Positions 1 through 14,798 of a stretch of 64,000 nucleotides of DNA are shown piece after piece (the first letter of the stretch is position 1; each line of letters begins with the position of its first letter). The stretch is taken from positions 66,214 to 130,213 of the forward strand of contig VHZZ01000025.1 of assembly GCA_009801015.1 (NCBI GenBank), in the 5' to 3' direction. The translations under genes were made by a program, and so were the position numbers. This stretch comes from Silene noctiflora (Eukaryota > Streptophyta > Magnoliopsida > Caryophyllales > Caryophyllaceae). Under the pieces are notes generated by a model that saw nothing but the letters and a program-made list of their open reading frames with translations, ran no database searches and was not told the origin of the DNA.

Positions 1-70
<70 letters not shown>

Positions 71-119
71 TACTACTACTACTACTATTATTATATTACA
101 ATTATTATTAATTATTATT
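1..119. repeat. TTA trinucleotide microsatellite
   Basis: The window opens inside an uninterrupted run of TTA units (about 23 copies to position 69), followed by a short CTA run and more imperfect TTA units. The array may extend beyond the window start. Confidence 0.95.
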
Positions 120-149
120 ATTATATTTAATATTAATATTAATATTATT

Positions 150-247
150 TTAGTTCAGTTCAGCTCAGCTCAGTTCAGTTCAACTCAGCTCCATTCAATT
201 CAGTTCAGTTCAGTTAAACTCTAAAAAGCCAAAAAGAGCAGAGCCTA
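150..247 (+). repeat. Dispersed TTCAGTTCAG-rich repeat, copy 1
   Basis: This patch is built from degenerate repeats of TTCAGTTCAGCTCAG and ends in CAGAGCCTAA. The same wording (on either strand, GAACTGAACTGAA) and the same CAGAGCCTAA-like end recur near 7671-7814 and, more degraded, near 29150-29195 and 29965-30030. It is probably a short non-autonomous DNA transposon; the better copy at 7671 shows a target duplication. Confidence 0.5.
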
Positions 248-439
248 AATTCCTTAAGAAAACAACTTTAATACGAGTTTACATATTTTTATTTTTTTTT
301 ATAATAATTACTCATATAGAGTATATTTTAGATATATACGTTGCAGTTTCTATTAAGTAGATAAATGAATGTCCTGAAATGTGAGAATGACATATAAAAA
401 ATAAGAGAGGGATCATTAACTTTTTTTTTTCTCGACATG

Positions 440-895
440 TGGGACTGTATGGGTGAGAATCGGTCCAAGATCAGACCGAAATGGACCTAACTAGATTGAA
501 TCAAAGAGTGAAGATATTCGATTAGATCAGGTCTTACACCGGAATGTACCCAAAAATAAACTTTATAACTATTGTGTGTTATACGTTAATAAAATATAAA
601 CTTTACTAAAACAAATATAATAAATAATCAAAATACTACTAAATTTAAATAATGAATAATATTGATTTTGTAATTCCCTTTGAAAATAAAATCCTCTTTT
701 CCTTCATAAAAGTATACTCCATAATATTTAGTCTTGAAAAACATCAAATTCGTCCATTCGGTTCGACCTAAATTAACCGATCTTGGAGCGGACCAATGAC
801 CGGATCTAAATAAATTCGGTATTAGTTCGGTTCAGGCCAAATAATCCTGTTCTATCTATTTATTCAACCCGGACCTAAATTTGCTCGTACTTCTA
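440..895. repeat. Patch rich in CGGTCC/GGACC words
   Basis: Both ends of this stretch carry many degenerate copies of CGGTCC, GACCGAA and GGACCTAAA, while the centre is plain AT-rich DNA. Clusters of one short word near both ends are typical of non-autonomous hAT-like elements, where they bind transposase. I could not fix its exact ends or a target duplication, so the class is an inference. Confidence 0.4.
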
Positions 896-1384
896 ATAGA
901 AAAACGATTTCGATAATAAATAAAATAAAAAATCTTTATTAACAAAGCAAAGATGTTCATTAAAGTTGAACTAAACTTATGGCAACCACCATGAACTAAA
1001 TCAAATTTAATGTTTCAATTCTAAGAGTAGTAGTTTGCTCATCTAATTAGCATAATAACCATTTAAAACCTTAATTTGGTGGCCTGGACAAGTGGACAAT
1101 CATTCATATTGCTGATATATGTAGTAATGCTAGTCTGTAAAGGAGTAGTTTAAGTGATAAGTGACCTAAGTTATAAATACTTATTATCACTACTATTATA
1201 TCATGCCATAATCTGCTAATAATAATGAATGCTCATTGTGGTGGTCACTACCCTTATCTTTATATCTACCTAGGTATTTTGTTCCCTACTAATTACTTTA
1301 TATTAAAAAGATTATTGATTGACCCGTCGCATCTACCCTAGTGACGGAGAAAAGAGGTTAGTAAGAATTTACGTCTTTTTGTAG

Positions 1385-1487
1385 ATATTATCTAGTTTAG
1401 TTGGTAAACTCATGACCTTGGTTTGACTCTCATCAGTATCAAAATTGGCTTTCTGACTCCCTTTATTTACACCAAAAAATTTAAACA
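1385..1487 (+). repeat. SINE-like tRNA-derived unit
   Basis: A segment resembling an A box (TAGTTTAGTTGGTAAA) is followed about 30 bases later by a B-box-like GGTTTGACTCTC, and the unit ends in CACCAAAAAA. A second unit at 4326-4451 has the same plan and the same CACCAAAAA end. This is the layout of short plant SINEs, which are copied by LINE machinery from polymerase III transcripts. Confidence 0.5.
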
Positions 1488-2209
1488 AATTTCGTGTTCC
1501 TTTAATCTTAACATCGAGAAATGCTCCGTATATGATCGACTTTATTAAAATTCTATATTTATTTTACAGTTCTTTAATCTGGTAGCAATTAAAAACGTCA
1601 GATTCTAACTATGCCACTACATACATGGGAGATTAGAATAAGGGAGATTACCAATTTTCATGTAAAAATGGTTTATAAAGAACCTAGCTATAAAAGAATC
1701 AATATATGGTCACTAAATAATAAATAAGCATCCAACTACTTTCAAATGTTACGTACAAAGAGGGATTCTCTTGTTTTAAAACAGTCAACCAACACTTTTC
1801 GATTATTAATTGGTTACGTGGAGCTTCATCGTCAATAAATCAAGGACAAATAAAGGAAAAGGGATAGTGATTAATTAATTATGAAAAAGTAATAATAAAA
1901 CCTAAAGATATTTGTACGTTCATACGGCGTACACTTTATAATTAACATCGGGTTTTACCTTCGATTTAAGAAAAGGTGGAAATGAATTGGAGTTTGTGAG
2001 AGGTCTTAAACAAAATCGTCTTTATAGTGTTACGTTATTTGAAAAGACTTTACTGCTCTTTATTTGGTTTGTTTCGTGAATTGAAAGATGGTCGGAGAGA
2101 CAACTCTGTATTATTTAGGAAGTATTCGGAGAGATATCATCTAAAGATAACAGCTATAAGGGTAAATTTAACGTTGATAGGATTTGAACCTTGATCGTGA
2201 GTACCACGT

Positions 2210-2440
2210 AGGGGTGATCAAAAGTGCAGGTCAACCCATCCCTACCCGCCCACCGGGTCACTTTTCACCTGATCCGGTCCAATCTGCCCCCAGCCCGGCC
2301 CGACACACGCCTATATTAGCCCGGTTCCAGGCCCCCAATGTCAAACCCGTCCCGTCCCGTACCAACCCGAACCCTGGGCCGGTTTCGGGTCTCCCAAACC
2401 TAACCCGGCCCGGGCTCGGGTGGCCCGTAGTTTATTTTAA
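2210..2440. repeat. GC-rich patch of CCCGGCCC words
   Basis: In otherwise AT-rich DNA this stretch consists of degenerate CCCGTCCC, CCGGCCCG and ACCCGG words. A proline-rich open frame crosses it, but its composition comes from the repeat words and it has no homologue I recognise. The left end (TAGGGGTGATCAAAA) resembles a hAT-type terminal repeat; no matching right end was found. Confidence 0.45.
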
Positions 2441-2740
2441 AAGAATCGTACGACCATGTGTTGAATGTATTACTCGTAGCAGATTTGACGATACACAAGG
2501 AACCCAGACCAATATAAAGTTAAAGCAGTGTAATGAATAATTTGACGCACATTGTAGGGCACAAGACTCCGATCTATTGTACAGAACAACATTACAGATT
2601 TATAGTGTCTTTTATAAATAGGGCACATCTCGATCATTTGCTGTTCCATCTGTGAATTGTTATTCACACTTAGCTTGAAAGTAATGTATGAATATTTATT
2701 GCACTTGTATAGTGCTGTATGATCATACCTACGCAATTCA

Positions 2741-2895
2741 GCGGCGGAGACAGGATTTATGGTTAGGGGAACCGAAAATTTTAGAAGAGGCGAAGTGGTT
2801 ATAATATAAGGTATATTTGAATTTTTTTATAATTTTCGAAAATTTAATCTGCCAGAAAGGCGAGTGCCTCTACTAACCCCCTAACTCCACCAGTG
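2741..2895 (+). mobile_element. MITE of the GGCGGAG/CTCCACC family, copy 1
   Basis: The unit starts GGCGGAGACAGG and ends AACTCCACCAGTG, so the termini are inverted (GGCGGAG against CTCCACC). The interior is related to units at 8968-9085, 16693-16852 and 24960-25099. It has no coding capacity and is probably a short non-autonomous DNA transposon. Confidence 0.6.
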
Positions 2896-3462
2896 TCAAA
2901 AATGACACACTTACACCCACATGTAAGCAGGCATGTAGCACTATACCTTTTAGTTGGATCGATATGAAGGAAACAAACAAGTACTAGCTAGTATATTTGA
3001 TGAGCTATGTGAAAGAGATTAATTAATTAGTGCATGTTTCTTGTCAATAATTGTCATCATAATGTTTTAACTTTTTAATAAGTCTCACCCAAAACAGGAT
3101 TATCCATCTTAAGTTTAATATGGATCAAATATATACTATTTGTTTATGTAAAAATGCATAGGAAAACAATATATTTGTCTGATATACACCCATCTTAAGG
3201 TTAAGACTAATAATACTGTCTTCAATGAAGATTTGTGTTAACTTTTTATAAGAGAGCGAGGCACCTTAAGCCTTGTATCTTTTTCTCCATTTCTATATTA
3301 CTAATTTTTGTTGAAAATATTATATATGAATATGAATATTTTCGATAATAAATAGACTTAATTGTTATTCGGATATGCAACCTAATATCTCAATAATCGT
3401 CTCACAGATGTTAACCACAATGCTAAAACATGTTATACATACATATACCTTACACTAGATCT

Positions 3463-3765
3463 GATAAATGAGTCATTCAGATTGGTCATTTCAGGTCATT
3501 GCGGGTCAGGTCACAAATTTATGAGGCCTTTTCCGGAGTCATTTTTAAGTTAGGTCACTCTAAATTAGGTCATTCAGGGTCGGGTCGTTCTAGGTCGCTC
3601 AGGGTCATTCGCGAAAGGATTTTGCCTTAATTAAGTCATTTTTTATCTACCGGCTAACTTCAAATTGGATCACTTGGAGTCTATCGAGTCAAGTTGGGAT
3701 CACACATTTCATATCATTTTCGGGTCTCGAAGCGGGTCAACTTCGACAAGTCTACCCTACTCTTC
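3463..3765 (+). repeat. GGGTCA-word repeat, copy 1
   Basis: The unit opens GATCTGATAAATGAGTCATT and continues with many degenerate copies of GGTCATT and GGGTCA. Units starting near 21694 and 31688 open with nearly the same words, and an inverted one lies near 33395-33640. It is a dispersed family in this genome, probably a DNA transposon with repeated subterminal sites. Confidence 0.5.
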
Positions 3766-4325
3766 ATAAGTGCATGTCTGCATTACTGCATATATATATT
3801 AAATCAAAATGGTGGGGGGGTATACTAATAGTGTAAAAGGTATCTAAAAATTGAGTAGCAAAGTATAGGGCCAAATCTTGTCTGTGAAATGTCGCAGTCG
3901 ATAGTTAGGATTAGATGCAAGTTTAGTCATGGACCATCTGTGATGCTGTGATGCTGTGTTTTCTGCCTTCTTCCAATATGATATGCACGAGCCATGCATG
4001 ACTCTTTCATCTTCATCCCCAACCAATTTGTACCAGATGTGTACCCTACTTCCCATAAACCATTTTTCAGTGTATAAGTAAGTCTTCTTTGTTTGGTAGC
4101 TAGCCATCTTTTTACTTCGTCCACCGTCGGAAACCTAGTTAGTAGCAAAGGGTAGCGATATTTACAAAAAAAGATTAGAATTTTCGATTTTTGCTACCCG
4201 AGATTCTTATATATATACCTTGACATAAGTATAAAACAACATTAGGAAAATTCACTATACCAAAATTTTATTTCTAGATTTGTCCCTGGTAACACGATGG
4301 GGTATGAAATAAACTAAATTGATCT

Positions 4326-4451
4326 TTTCCAGATGTCAACTAGCGTAACTGGTAATTTTTGAGAGAAGTGTTTATGACCAGAGTTCAAATCCCCGTCAAC
4401 GACAAATTTGGTCTTATAACTCTCTCTGCACCAAAAAAAAAAAAAAAAAAA
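4326..4451 (+). repeat. SINE-like tRNA-derived unit with poly-A tail
   Basis: An A-box-like TAGCGTAACTGGTAA is followed by a B-box-like GAGTTCAAATCCC about 40 bases later, and the unit ends in CACC plus a run of about 19 A. This is the structure expected for a tRNA-derived SINE inserted on the plus strand. The direct repeats that would flank it were not identified. Confidence 0.6.
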
Positions 4452-4505
4452 ATATTTCATCCTTAATCCTTTTGAACATTACTTCTTCTTCATTTTCACA
4501 GACGG

Positions 4506-4831
4506 AGTATTATAAAATCTTTTAATTTACCTTTGATATTTTCAAAATACTTTTATAAAAAAATATTTTTAAATGTAAATTTTTTGTTTTTATAAGTTGC
4601 TATATTATAATTTTATGAAAATACAGATCGAGTATCTTTTACAAAACGAAAAATCAATAACCGAGAGTATTATAAAATCTTTTAATTTACCTTTGATATT
4701 TTCAAAATACTTTTATAAAAAAATATTTTTAAATGTAAATTTTTTGTTTTTATAAGTCCCTATATTATAATTTTATGAAAATACAGATCGAGTATCTGAG
4801 TATCTTTTACAAAACGAAAAATCAATAACCG
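4506..4831. repeat. Tandem duplication, 160-bp unit
   Basis: The sequence from 4506 is repeated from 4666 with a 160-bp offset. The two copies differ at a couple of bases plus a small local duplication of GAGTATCT in the second copy. The near identity in non-coding DNA points to a recent event, or possibly an assembly artefact. Confidence 0.9.
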
Positions 4832-6146
4832 GTCTCGAATATGACGCGACAATTGATGCATAATAAAAAAGGAAATATTAATTATTTGCCTAGGGACCAA
4901 TTTTGGTAGTTATAATTGAGTGGTATGTATCAATCAATGAGTATTGACGATGGACAATTCAATGATTAAGAAATTCATTTGGATTTTTTCACGATAATAT
5001 TCAATTGAACATTATACTACGTATGATAAATAACTTACCCTTATCCTACTCATTTTTTAGCCAACTACACACTCAAATATATCATTGACAAAGAAATTTT
5101 GATTGTATCTATTTTAATCAAACTATTTTAGGTCGGCTTATGATCATGTAATGCACTAATCAATCTAGGCGGCCTTTCTATAGTAATTTCAATTCACAAC
5201 CAACAAAATTCATCATGGATGACTAATGTAATTTGATAATATTATCGAGCTAATTACATAAATCACGCAATGAATTATTGTAAAGTAGCAATTTTTAAAC
5301 GTCACTCTCTCGATTAGACTCGATTATTGATTTACCTTTATTTTGTTATAGTAAATTTTAATCAAAGATAATTAGTAAGTGACTGAAACGACGGGAATAT
5401 AACTCTATCAGGCATATTTAACGTGTGCTATAATCGATTTTGTAAAATTTGATATTGAGATACTTCAAATGAGTTATTCGTTGTGTTATATTAAATGTTT
5501 TAGGTTAGAAATTTTATAAACTTTACAGTATTCAAACCTATAATAATAAAACTTTATATATGTCCCGTTTGAAATGCCATATACCAACTAGGTTATTTGA
5601 TAAAAAAAAATTAGCTTGTTTATTTTTGTATAACTGTTTGGTAAGTAACTTATATAACCAAATAAATTATATGTAACCAAAAAAAAAAATTAATAATAAG
5701 TGGAGTATCATGTATTAAGAAATAAGCTAACTTATTTGATCAAAGTTATATTTATGTTTTACCAAATAGGAGCTATCTTCTTAACTAGTTTGTCGAACAC
5801 TATTAATATAATCGACTATGTTATCCGCTAATAAACTATCTTTTCAAATTTCACCTAATTTTTATTATGTACATTTAGCTTTTCAGATAATTTTTTTTTG
5901 GTAAAATGTAAAGATTAATATTAAGCTCGAACAATCATGTACAATTACATGAATTTGATTGGATCTGAAATCCAACAATTAGGATAAAAATCAAATCAGC
6001 AAGTGAGCAATGAGAATTAAATTAAGCACAAACTAATTGAACCTTAGCTAACCACTCTCCGTTTTTCCCGTTAAATAATTGGGGCCCTTTCCAGCTAATT
6101 TTATCAAACGAAATCATAGTTTAATTAACTAGTAAGATTAATTATT

Positions 6147-6598
6147 CGGAAAATGTACACGGTGTCTCTGAGGTTTGCTTTTTTGCACGAAATACCCAAT
6201 TTTTTGATCCGGAAATTTTAAGAGGCCATATTTCGTGTTTACGAGTTCAGAGAGTGATAATTTTTTTTTTTTTTTTTTTTCAATTTGATCATCTTTCCGA
6301 GAACTACGACTTGAGAAAAAAAATTGTTGAGTTTGAAATTCGTGACCAAGAGATATGGTCACCCAAAGTTTGTTCGGTCCAAAAACTTTGACACTCAATA
6401 ACTCATAGCCACGGGATCCAAATACGATAATTTTTTTTTTCAAATCGTAGTTCTCGGAAAGATGATCGATTTGACAAAAAAAATTATCACTTTCTGAAAT
6501 CGTAAATACGAGTTATGACCTCTTAAAGTTACTCGGATAAAAAAATTGGATATTTCAGGCAAAAAAGCAAACCTCAAGGACACCGTGTGCATTTTCCG
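6147..6598. mobile_element. 452-bp fold-back element with 9-bp target duplication
   Basis: The two halves are inverted copies of each other. The ends read CGGAAAATG and CATTTTCCG, and arms of well over 100 bp pair from both ends inward, including AGGTTTGCTTTTTTGC against its complement. The flanks are TTAATTATT (6138-6146) and TTGATTATT (6599-6607), an 8 of 9 match, which suggests a 9-bp target duplication as made by Mutator-like transposases. It has no coding capacity. Confidence 0.8.
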
Positions 6599-7149
6599 TT
6601 GATTATTTTCGCGCACCATCAACAATTGTTGTCAATGAATTGAGAGGGTAGTGACTTGTGACCGTAATCAGATCATCTCCAGCTTGTGACTTCTCACAAC
6701 CTCTTTCCTACTTGCCCTCCCACTTGCTCTTTGTAAAAGATCTCTTTGGAGAGAGGGATTTTGTCCGTCTTGAATAAAAATTTGTCCTCGGTAATTAATA
6801 TGCTGTACTCACACTATCCCTGATTCCCTGGGAGCCTGGGGCTGGTTTTGAAGGGGGAAAAAACGTTGTTGCCTAGCAAAGCTACTGCATGCATGGGACC
6901 TAATTAATGGTACTAATAAACGTAAGACGTGGTCCATGAAATAAATTACGAAGAAAAATGAAGAGAAATAGTCAGCCCCCCTCAAAGTTTGTAACTTGTG
7001 ATCAGAAATCTTGTTCATTTTCTACAACATACTGTCCATTTACAGTAAACAAGAACTTCCCAATTCACGTCAATTTATGTCTCACAATTCAAAAACTGTT
7101 GGCTAAACGATAATCAGAGAAATTATAGCACATTTTAAATTACAAAATT

Positions 7150-7275
7150 TCTAGCCGAGCCGAGCCGAGTCTTGCTCGACTTGGCTCGAAAAGGACTCGA
7201 GATCGAGCCGAGTTCATATGAGCTGAACTTTGACCGAGCTTTGACTGAGCCTATCTAAAGCAGCTCGCGAGCTGT
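7150..7275. repeat. Patch of CCGAGC/GCTCGA words
   Basis: Repeated GAGCCGAGCCGAG, GCTCGA and CGAGCTTTGA words fill about 120 bp. Patches of this wording are common in plant genomes and are usually parts of non-autonomous DNA transposons. No clear ends were found. Confidence 0.4.
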
Positions 7276-7670
7276 CACGTAGATCGAAAGTTGATAGGGA
7301 TTAGTCGTTTTCTTAAGTAATGAAAGTGTTAGAATATTTAGGTAAAAATTTGAATTTGTTTTATAGATTGTTAATAATGTAAATAATTAATCTACATTTT
7401 CTATAAAATAAAGTTAGTTAGGTACTTAGGTTCTCGTCATTCTTTTCAAACTTTGAACCTAACCTTATCACTGTATGATTAGACCTAATTAAGCTAATCC
7501 CAATTACATTGTCTCTTTTATTTAGTCAATTAAATTCAAACAAAACTTAGTAATGAAAGTGTTAGAATTTTCTTTTTCTACCCTTTAATACAAAACATTA
7601 TTAATAGTAAACATTATTAATACCCGTAATATTTTCTCGATAAGTGCACACATTTGATCATCACTAAGAC

Positions 7671-7814
7671 CCTGTTCTTTTGAACTGAAACTGTCTGAAT
7701 TGAACTAAAGTAAGGAGTTAATTTGTGAAGAGAAGAGCTGGAATGAACTGAACTGAATTGAGCTGAATTGAACTGAACTGAAATGAGTTGAAATTAAGTT
7801 CAAAAATACAGAGC
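7671..7814 (+). mobile_element. Short element with 7-bp direct repeats, GAACTGAA family
   Basis: A 144-bp segment starting CCTGTTCTTTTGAACTGAA and ending AATACAGAGC is flanked on both sides by CTAAGAC (7664-7670 and 7815-7821). The interior is degenerate GAACTGAACTGAA repeats. The direct repeats suggest a genuine insertion of a small non-autonomous DNA transposon; a 7-bp duplication does not decide the superfamily, and an 8-bp hAT duplication with one mismatch is possible. Confidence 0.6.
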
Positions 7815-7884
7815 CTAAGACACAATATTAGAGCTGCTTATGGATCGTACGTCCATTAACCCAAATCCACAAAATAAGCTGGAA

Positions 7885-7984
7885 CTAACAAGTCACTTAT
7901 AGAAATTTATAAAAGTCTGATCTATTAAACCGTTCTAACAAGTCACTTATAGAAATTTATAAAAGTCTGATCTATTAAACCGTT
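7885..7984. repeat. Exact 50-bp tandem duplication
   Basis: The 50-bp unit starting CTAACAAGTCACTTATAG occurs twice back to back (7885-7934 and 7935-7984) with no difference. It lies about 320 bp upstream of the MSI-like start codon, within possible promoter DNA. Confidence 0.95.
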
Positions 7985-8179
7985 CTAAACTCGCTAATGC
8001 GCATATTTAGGGCCAAAACTCAACTTACATCTGAACCGTCTCCAACTCAATCCCACATTTAATCACCGCTAAGACACACTACCAAAAAGATGGATCTTCC
8101 ACCTTTCACATAACTTTGGCCCAACAACAACAATCAAGCCCATTACAATCAATTACCCACCAATTCCTTTTTGGCAGGA

Positions 8180-8256
8180 AAACCCTATTATTCCCGCCAC
8201 AAACCCTACAAAACTAACAAAACCCGCAGCTTTCTCACCATTTTTTTGGCGCGAAA
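8180..8256 (+). promoter_or_regulatory. E2F-like sites and telo-boxes before the MSI-like gene
   Basis: Just upstream of the start codon at 8306 lie two telo-boxes AAACCCTA (8180-8187 and 8201-8208), an E2F-like TTCCCGCC (8191-8198) and a palindromic TTTGGCGCGAAA (8245-8256), which fits the plant E2F consensus TTTSGCGS on both strands. Telo-boxes plus E2F sites are typical of plant genes expressed in dividing cells. They may lie in the promoter or the 5'UTR, since the transcription start is not known. Confidence 0.65.
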
Positions 8257-8305
8257 CAAACACTCTCAAAAAACCAAAAAAATAAAATTAAAAAAAATCG
8301 CAGAA

Positions 8306-13021
<4,716 letters not shown>

Positions 13022-13104
13022 GCTGCCATAGTATGACTGTCAGATCTGTTATAATGTAGCTTGGACTAAATGCCCTACCTCTTGGAGGATTCGAGTACAA
13101 GTTG

Positions 13105-13339
13105 NNNNNNNNNNNNNNNNNNNNNNNNNNNNNNNNNNNNNNNNNNNNNNNNNNNNNNNNNNNNNNNNNNNNNNNNNNNNNNNNNNNNNNNNNNNNNNNN
13201 NNNNNNNNNNNNNNNNNNNNNNNNNNNNNNNNNNNNNNNNNNNNNNNNNNNNNNNNNNNNNNNNNNNNNNNNNNNNNNNNNNNNNNNNNNNNNNNNNNNN
13301 NNNNNNNNNNNNNNNNNNNNNNNNNNNNNNNNNNNNNNN
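13105..13339. other. Assembly gap (235 N) followed by 25 A
   Basis: A run of 235 N starts 83 bp after the MSI-like stop codon and is followed by exactly 25 A (13340-13364). The 3'UTR and poly-A site of the MSI-like gene probably fall at or in this gap. Open frames that cross it are artefacts. Confidence 0.95.
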
Positions 13340-13584
13340 AAAAAAAAAAAAAAAAAAAAAAAAAGGTTCTTTGCATAAAGATCAGCAATTCAGCATTACA
13401 AAGTGACGGAACTACAAAAATAAGTCTACTGATCATATTTTTCTTGTTTCTTAAGTAAACACAAAGTGTCAAAACCAGACAAAACACCAAAATAAGATTA
13501 AGTTACTAGTCTACGGATACATCTTCTCCTTTCCCTTTGATGATCTTTGAAGTTGATCATATTATATTGAATTTTTAGTTTTTA

Positions 13585-13790
13585 ATACACGAATTGAATT
13601 TTTAAAATTCGCGAATTTTCATATACAATCCACGAATTAGTGCGAATTAATACATGAATTAAACTTTTAGAATTCGCTAGTTTTTATATATAATTAGCGA
13701 ATTAGTGCGAATTACTTCGAAAACGTATTGCGAATAAATACGCGCGTATCAATTCGCAATACGCACCCAATGTTAGCGAATTAGGTAATC
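13585..13790. repeat. GCGAATT-word patch with diverged tandem copy
   Basis: Words such as GAATTAGTGCGAATTA and AATTCGC recur many times. A unit of about 65-70 bp is present twice in diverged form, each copy running from TTGAATTTTTAAAATTCGC or its variant to AATTAGTGCGAATTA. It resembles the other single-word patches in this window and is probably a decayed DNA transposon. Confidence 0.45.
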
Positions 13791-13991
13791 CTGCTATAAT
13801 GATAATGGTCTTGTTCAGTTTGATATTCGATCTCTGACTCTGTTATAAACGTGGCCAATGTCTGGCTGTCAGCACAAGTAAGCAAACATCATAAGAGTTT
13901 CATTTAGGAGGATTTCTGAGATACAAAAGCAAAGAAACTGATAAAATGGGGAAATCGCTGTTCTAAAATTACAAAAAAAAAAAAAAAAAAC

Positions 13992-14165
13992 GGAGCCTAA
14001 ACTCGACTCAGCCGTAAACAGAACCATAAAATTACAAAATAAAAAAACAAGGGAGCCTAAACTCAGCTCAGCCGGGAATGGAACCATAATATTACAAAAA
14101 AAAGGAGCCTAACGGCCTAAACTTAGCTCAGCCGGAAATGGAACCATAAAATTAAACAGTAATAA
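13992..14165. repeat. Three tandem copies of a roughly 55-60-bp unit
   Basis: The unit runs GGAGCCTAAACTCAGCTCAG, then CCGGAAATGGAACCATAAAA and an A-rich spacer. Three copies follow one another with small differences and different A-run lengths. They produce a repetitive minus-strand open frame that I do not consider a protein. Confidence 0.85.
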
Positions 14166-14744
14166 TCCAGGGAATTGTAGTACCAGAAAGTCCCCATGCC
14201 AAGTGGGGATACCATATATAAGTTTATTGATGATGCTCCCAGTAACAGTCAACTTCATGCATGTCTGTCTACCTGAAATATAAAGAAAGCATTGACAGTC
14301 AGATGGGGATTTGCTGATAATATCCGGATTCAGGAGCATCAACTAAACAAATAACGTTAAACGGCAAGACATCCGATGCCACATGTAAGAGACATCTCGC
14401 ATACAGGACACACAAAGAAAAATGTGAAACACAGCTCATAGTGAAGTCGATGGATAGTAACTTGTCAAGGTGTTCTGCAAACATCCTGAACTTAGAGACG
14501 TTAACATACAATGTTGATTGTTGAGCAATGGTATGGACCTCCGTCCCAACTTTTCTCCAACATCCTCCTCTCACATATGCACTTTAAAGAATAGTTTTTG
14601 TCCTTTTTGCGTGCCATCCATGTAAGCAATAGTGCAAAACATGCGTTACCTTAGTGTATGTGAGAGGAGAAAGTAGAAGGATAAAGGTCCATCGCTTAGC
14701 TCATAGATTCTACAAGAACGATACCAGCCAATCTAAAACACAGA

Positions 14745-14798
14745 CTGGTCCAAGCCATTAATAGTGGACAAAGATCCACTGTTAATGGCTCGGACCAG
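14745..14798. repeat. Near-perfect 54-bp hairpin
   Basis: Two 24-bp arms (14745-14768 and 14775-14798) are inverted copies with 22 of 24 matches around a six-base spacer, CAAAGA. The left arm begins CTGGTCCAAGCC and the right arm ends GGCTCGGACCAG. It lies about 740 bp beyond the bZIP stop codon, possibly in its 3' transcribed region. It may be a MITE remnant; a small RNA precursor cannot be excluded. Confidence 0.7.

Larger units (their letters stand above)
1..8170. other. Gene-free, repeat-rich upstream stretch
   Basis: No reading frame here resembles a known protein and no chain of exons could be built. The stretch holds a TTA microsatellite, copies of several dispersed repeat families, two SINE-like units, a 160-bp tandem duplication, a 452-bp fold-back element and an exact 50-bp tandem repeat, each listed separately. 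The rest is AT-rich sequence in which I see nothing recognisable. Confidence 0.7.

Noticed and set aside
2184-2540. 118-residue proline-rich open frame
   Set aside because: It follows a patch of CCCGGCCC repeat words; composition is set by the repeat and there is no recognisable domain or splice context.
3844-4148. Two overlapping minus-strand open frames of 87 and 73 residues
   Set aside because: Neither resembles a family I know, there are no supporting exons nearby, and the region is otherwise repeat DNA.
8171-8305. N-terminal extension of the MSI-like protein
   Set aside because: The upstream open frame starts at TTG, has no ATG and contains the E2F and telo-box sites; family proteins begin near the ATG at 8306.
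13869-14342. Minus-strand frames with repeated PFPAELSLG text
   Set aside because: The repetition reflects the three-unit tandem DNA repeat at 13992-14165, not a protein repeat.
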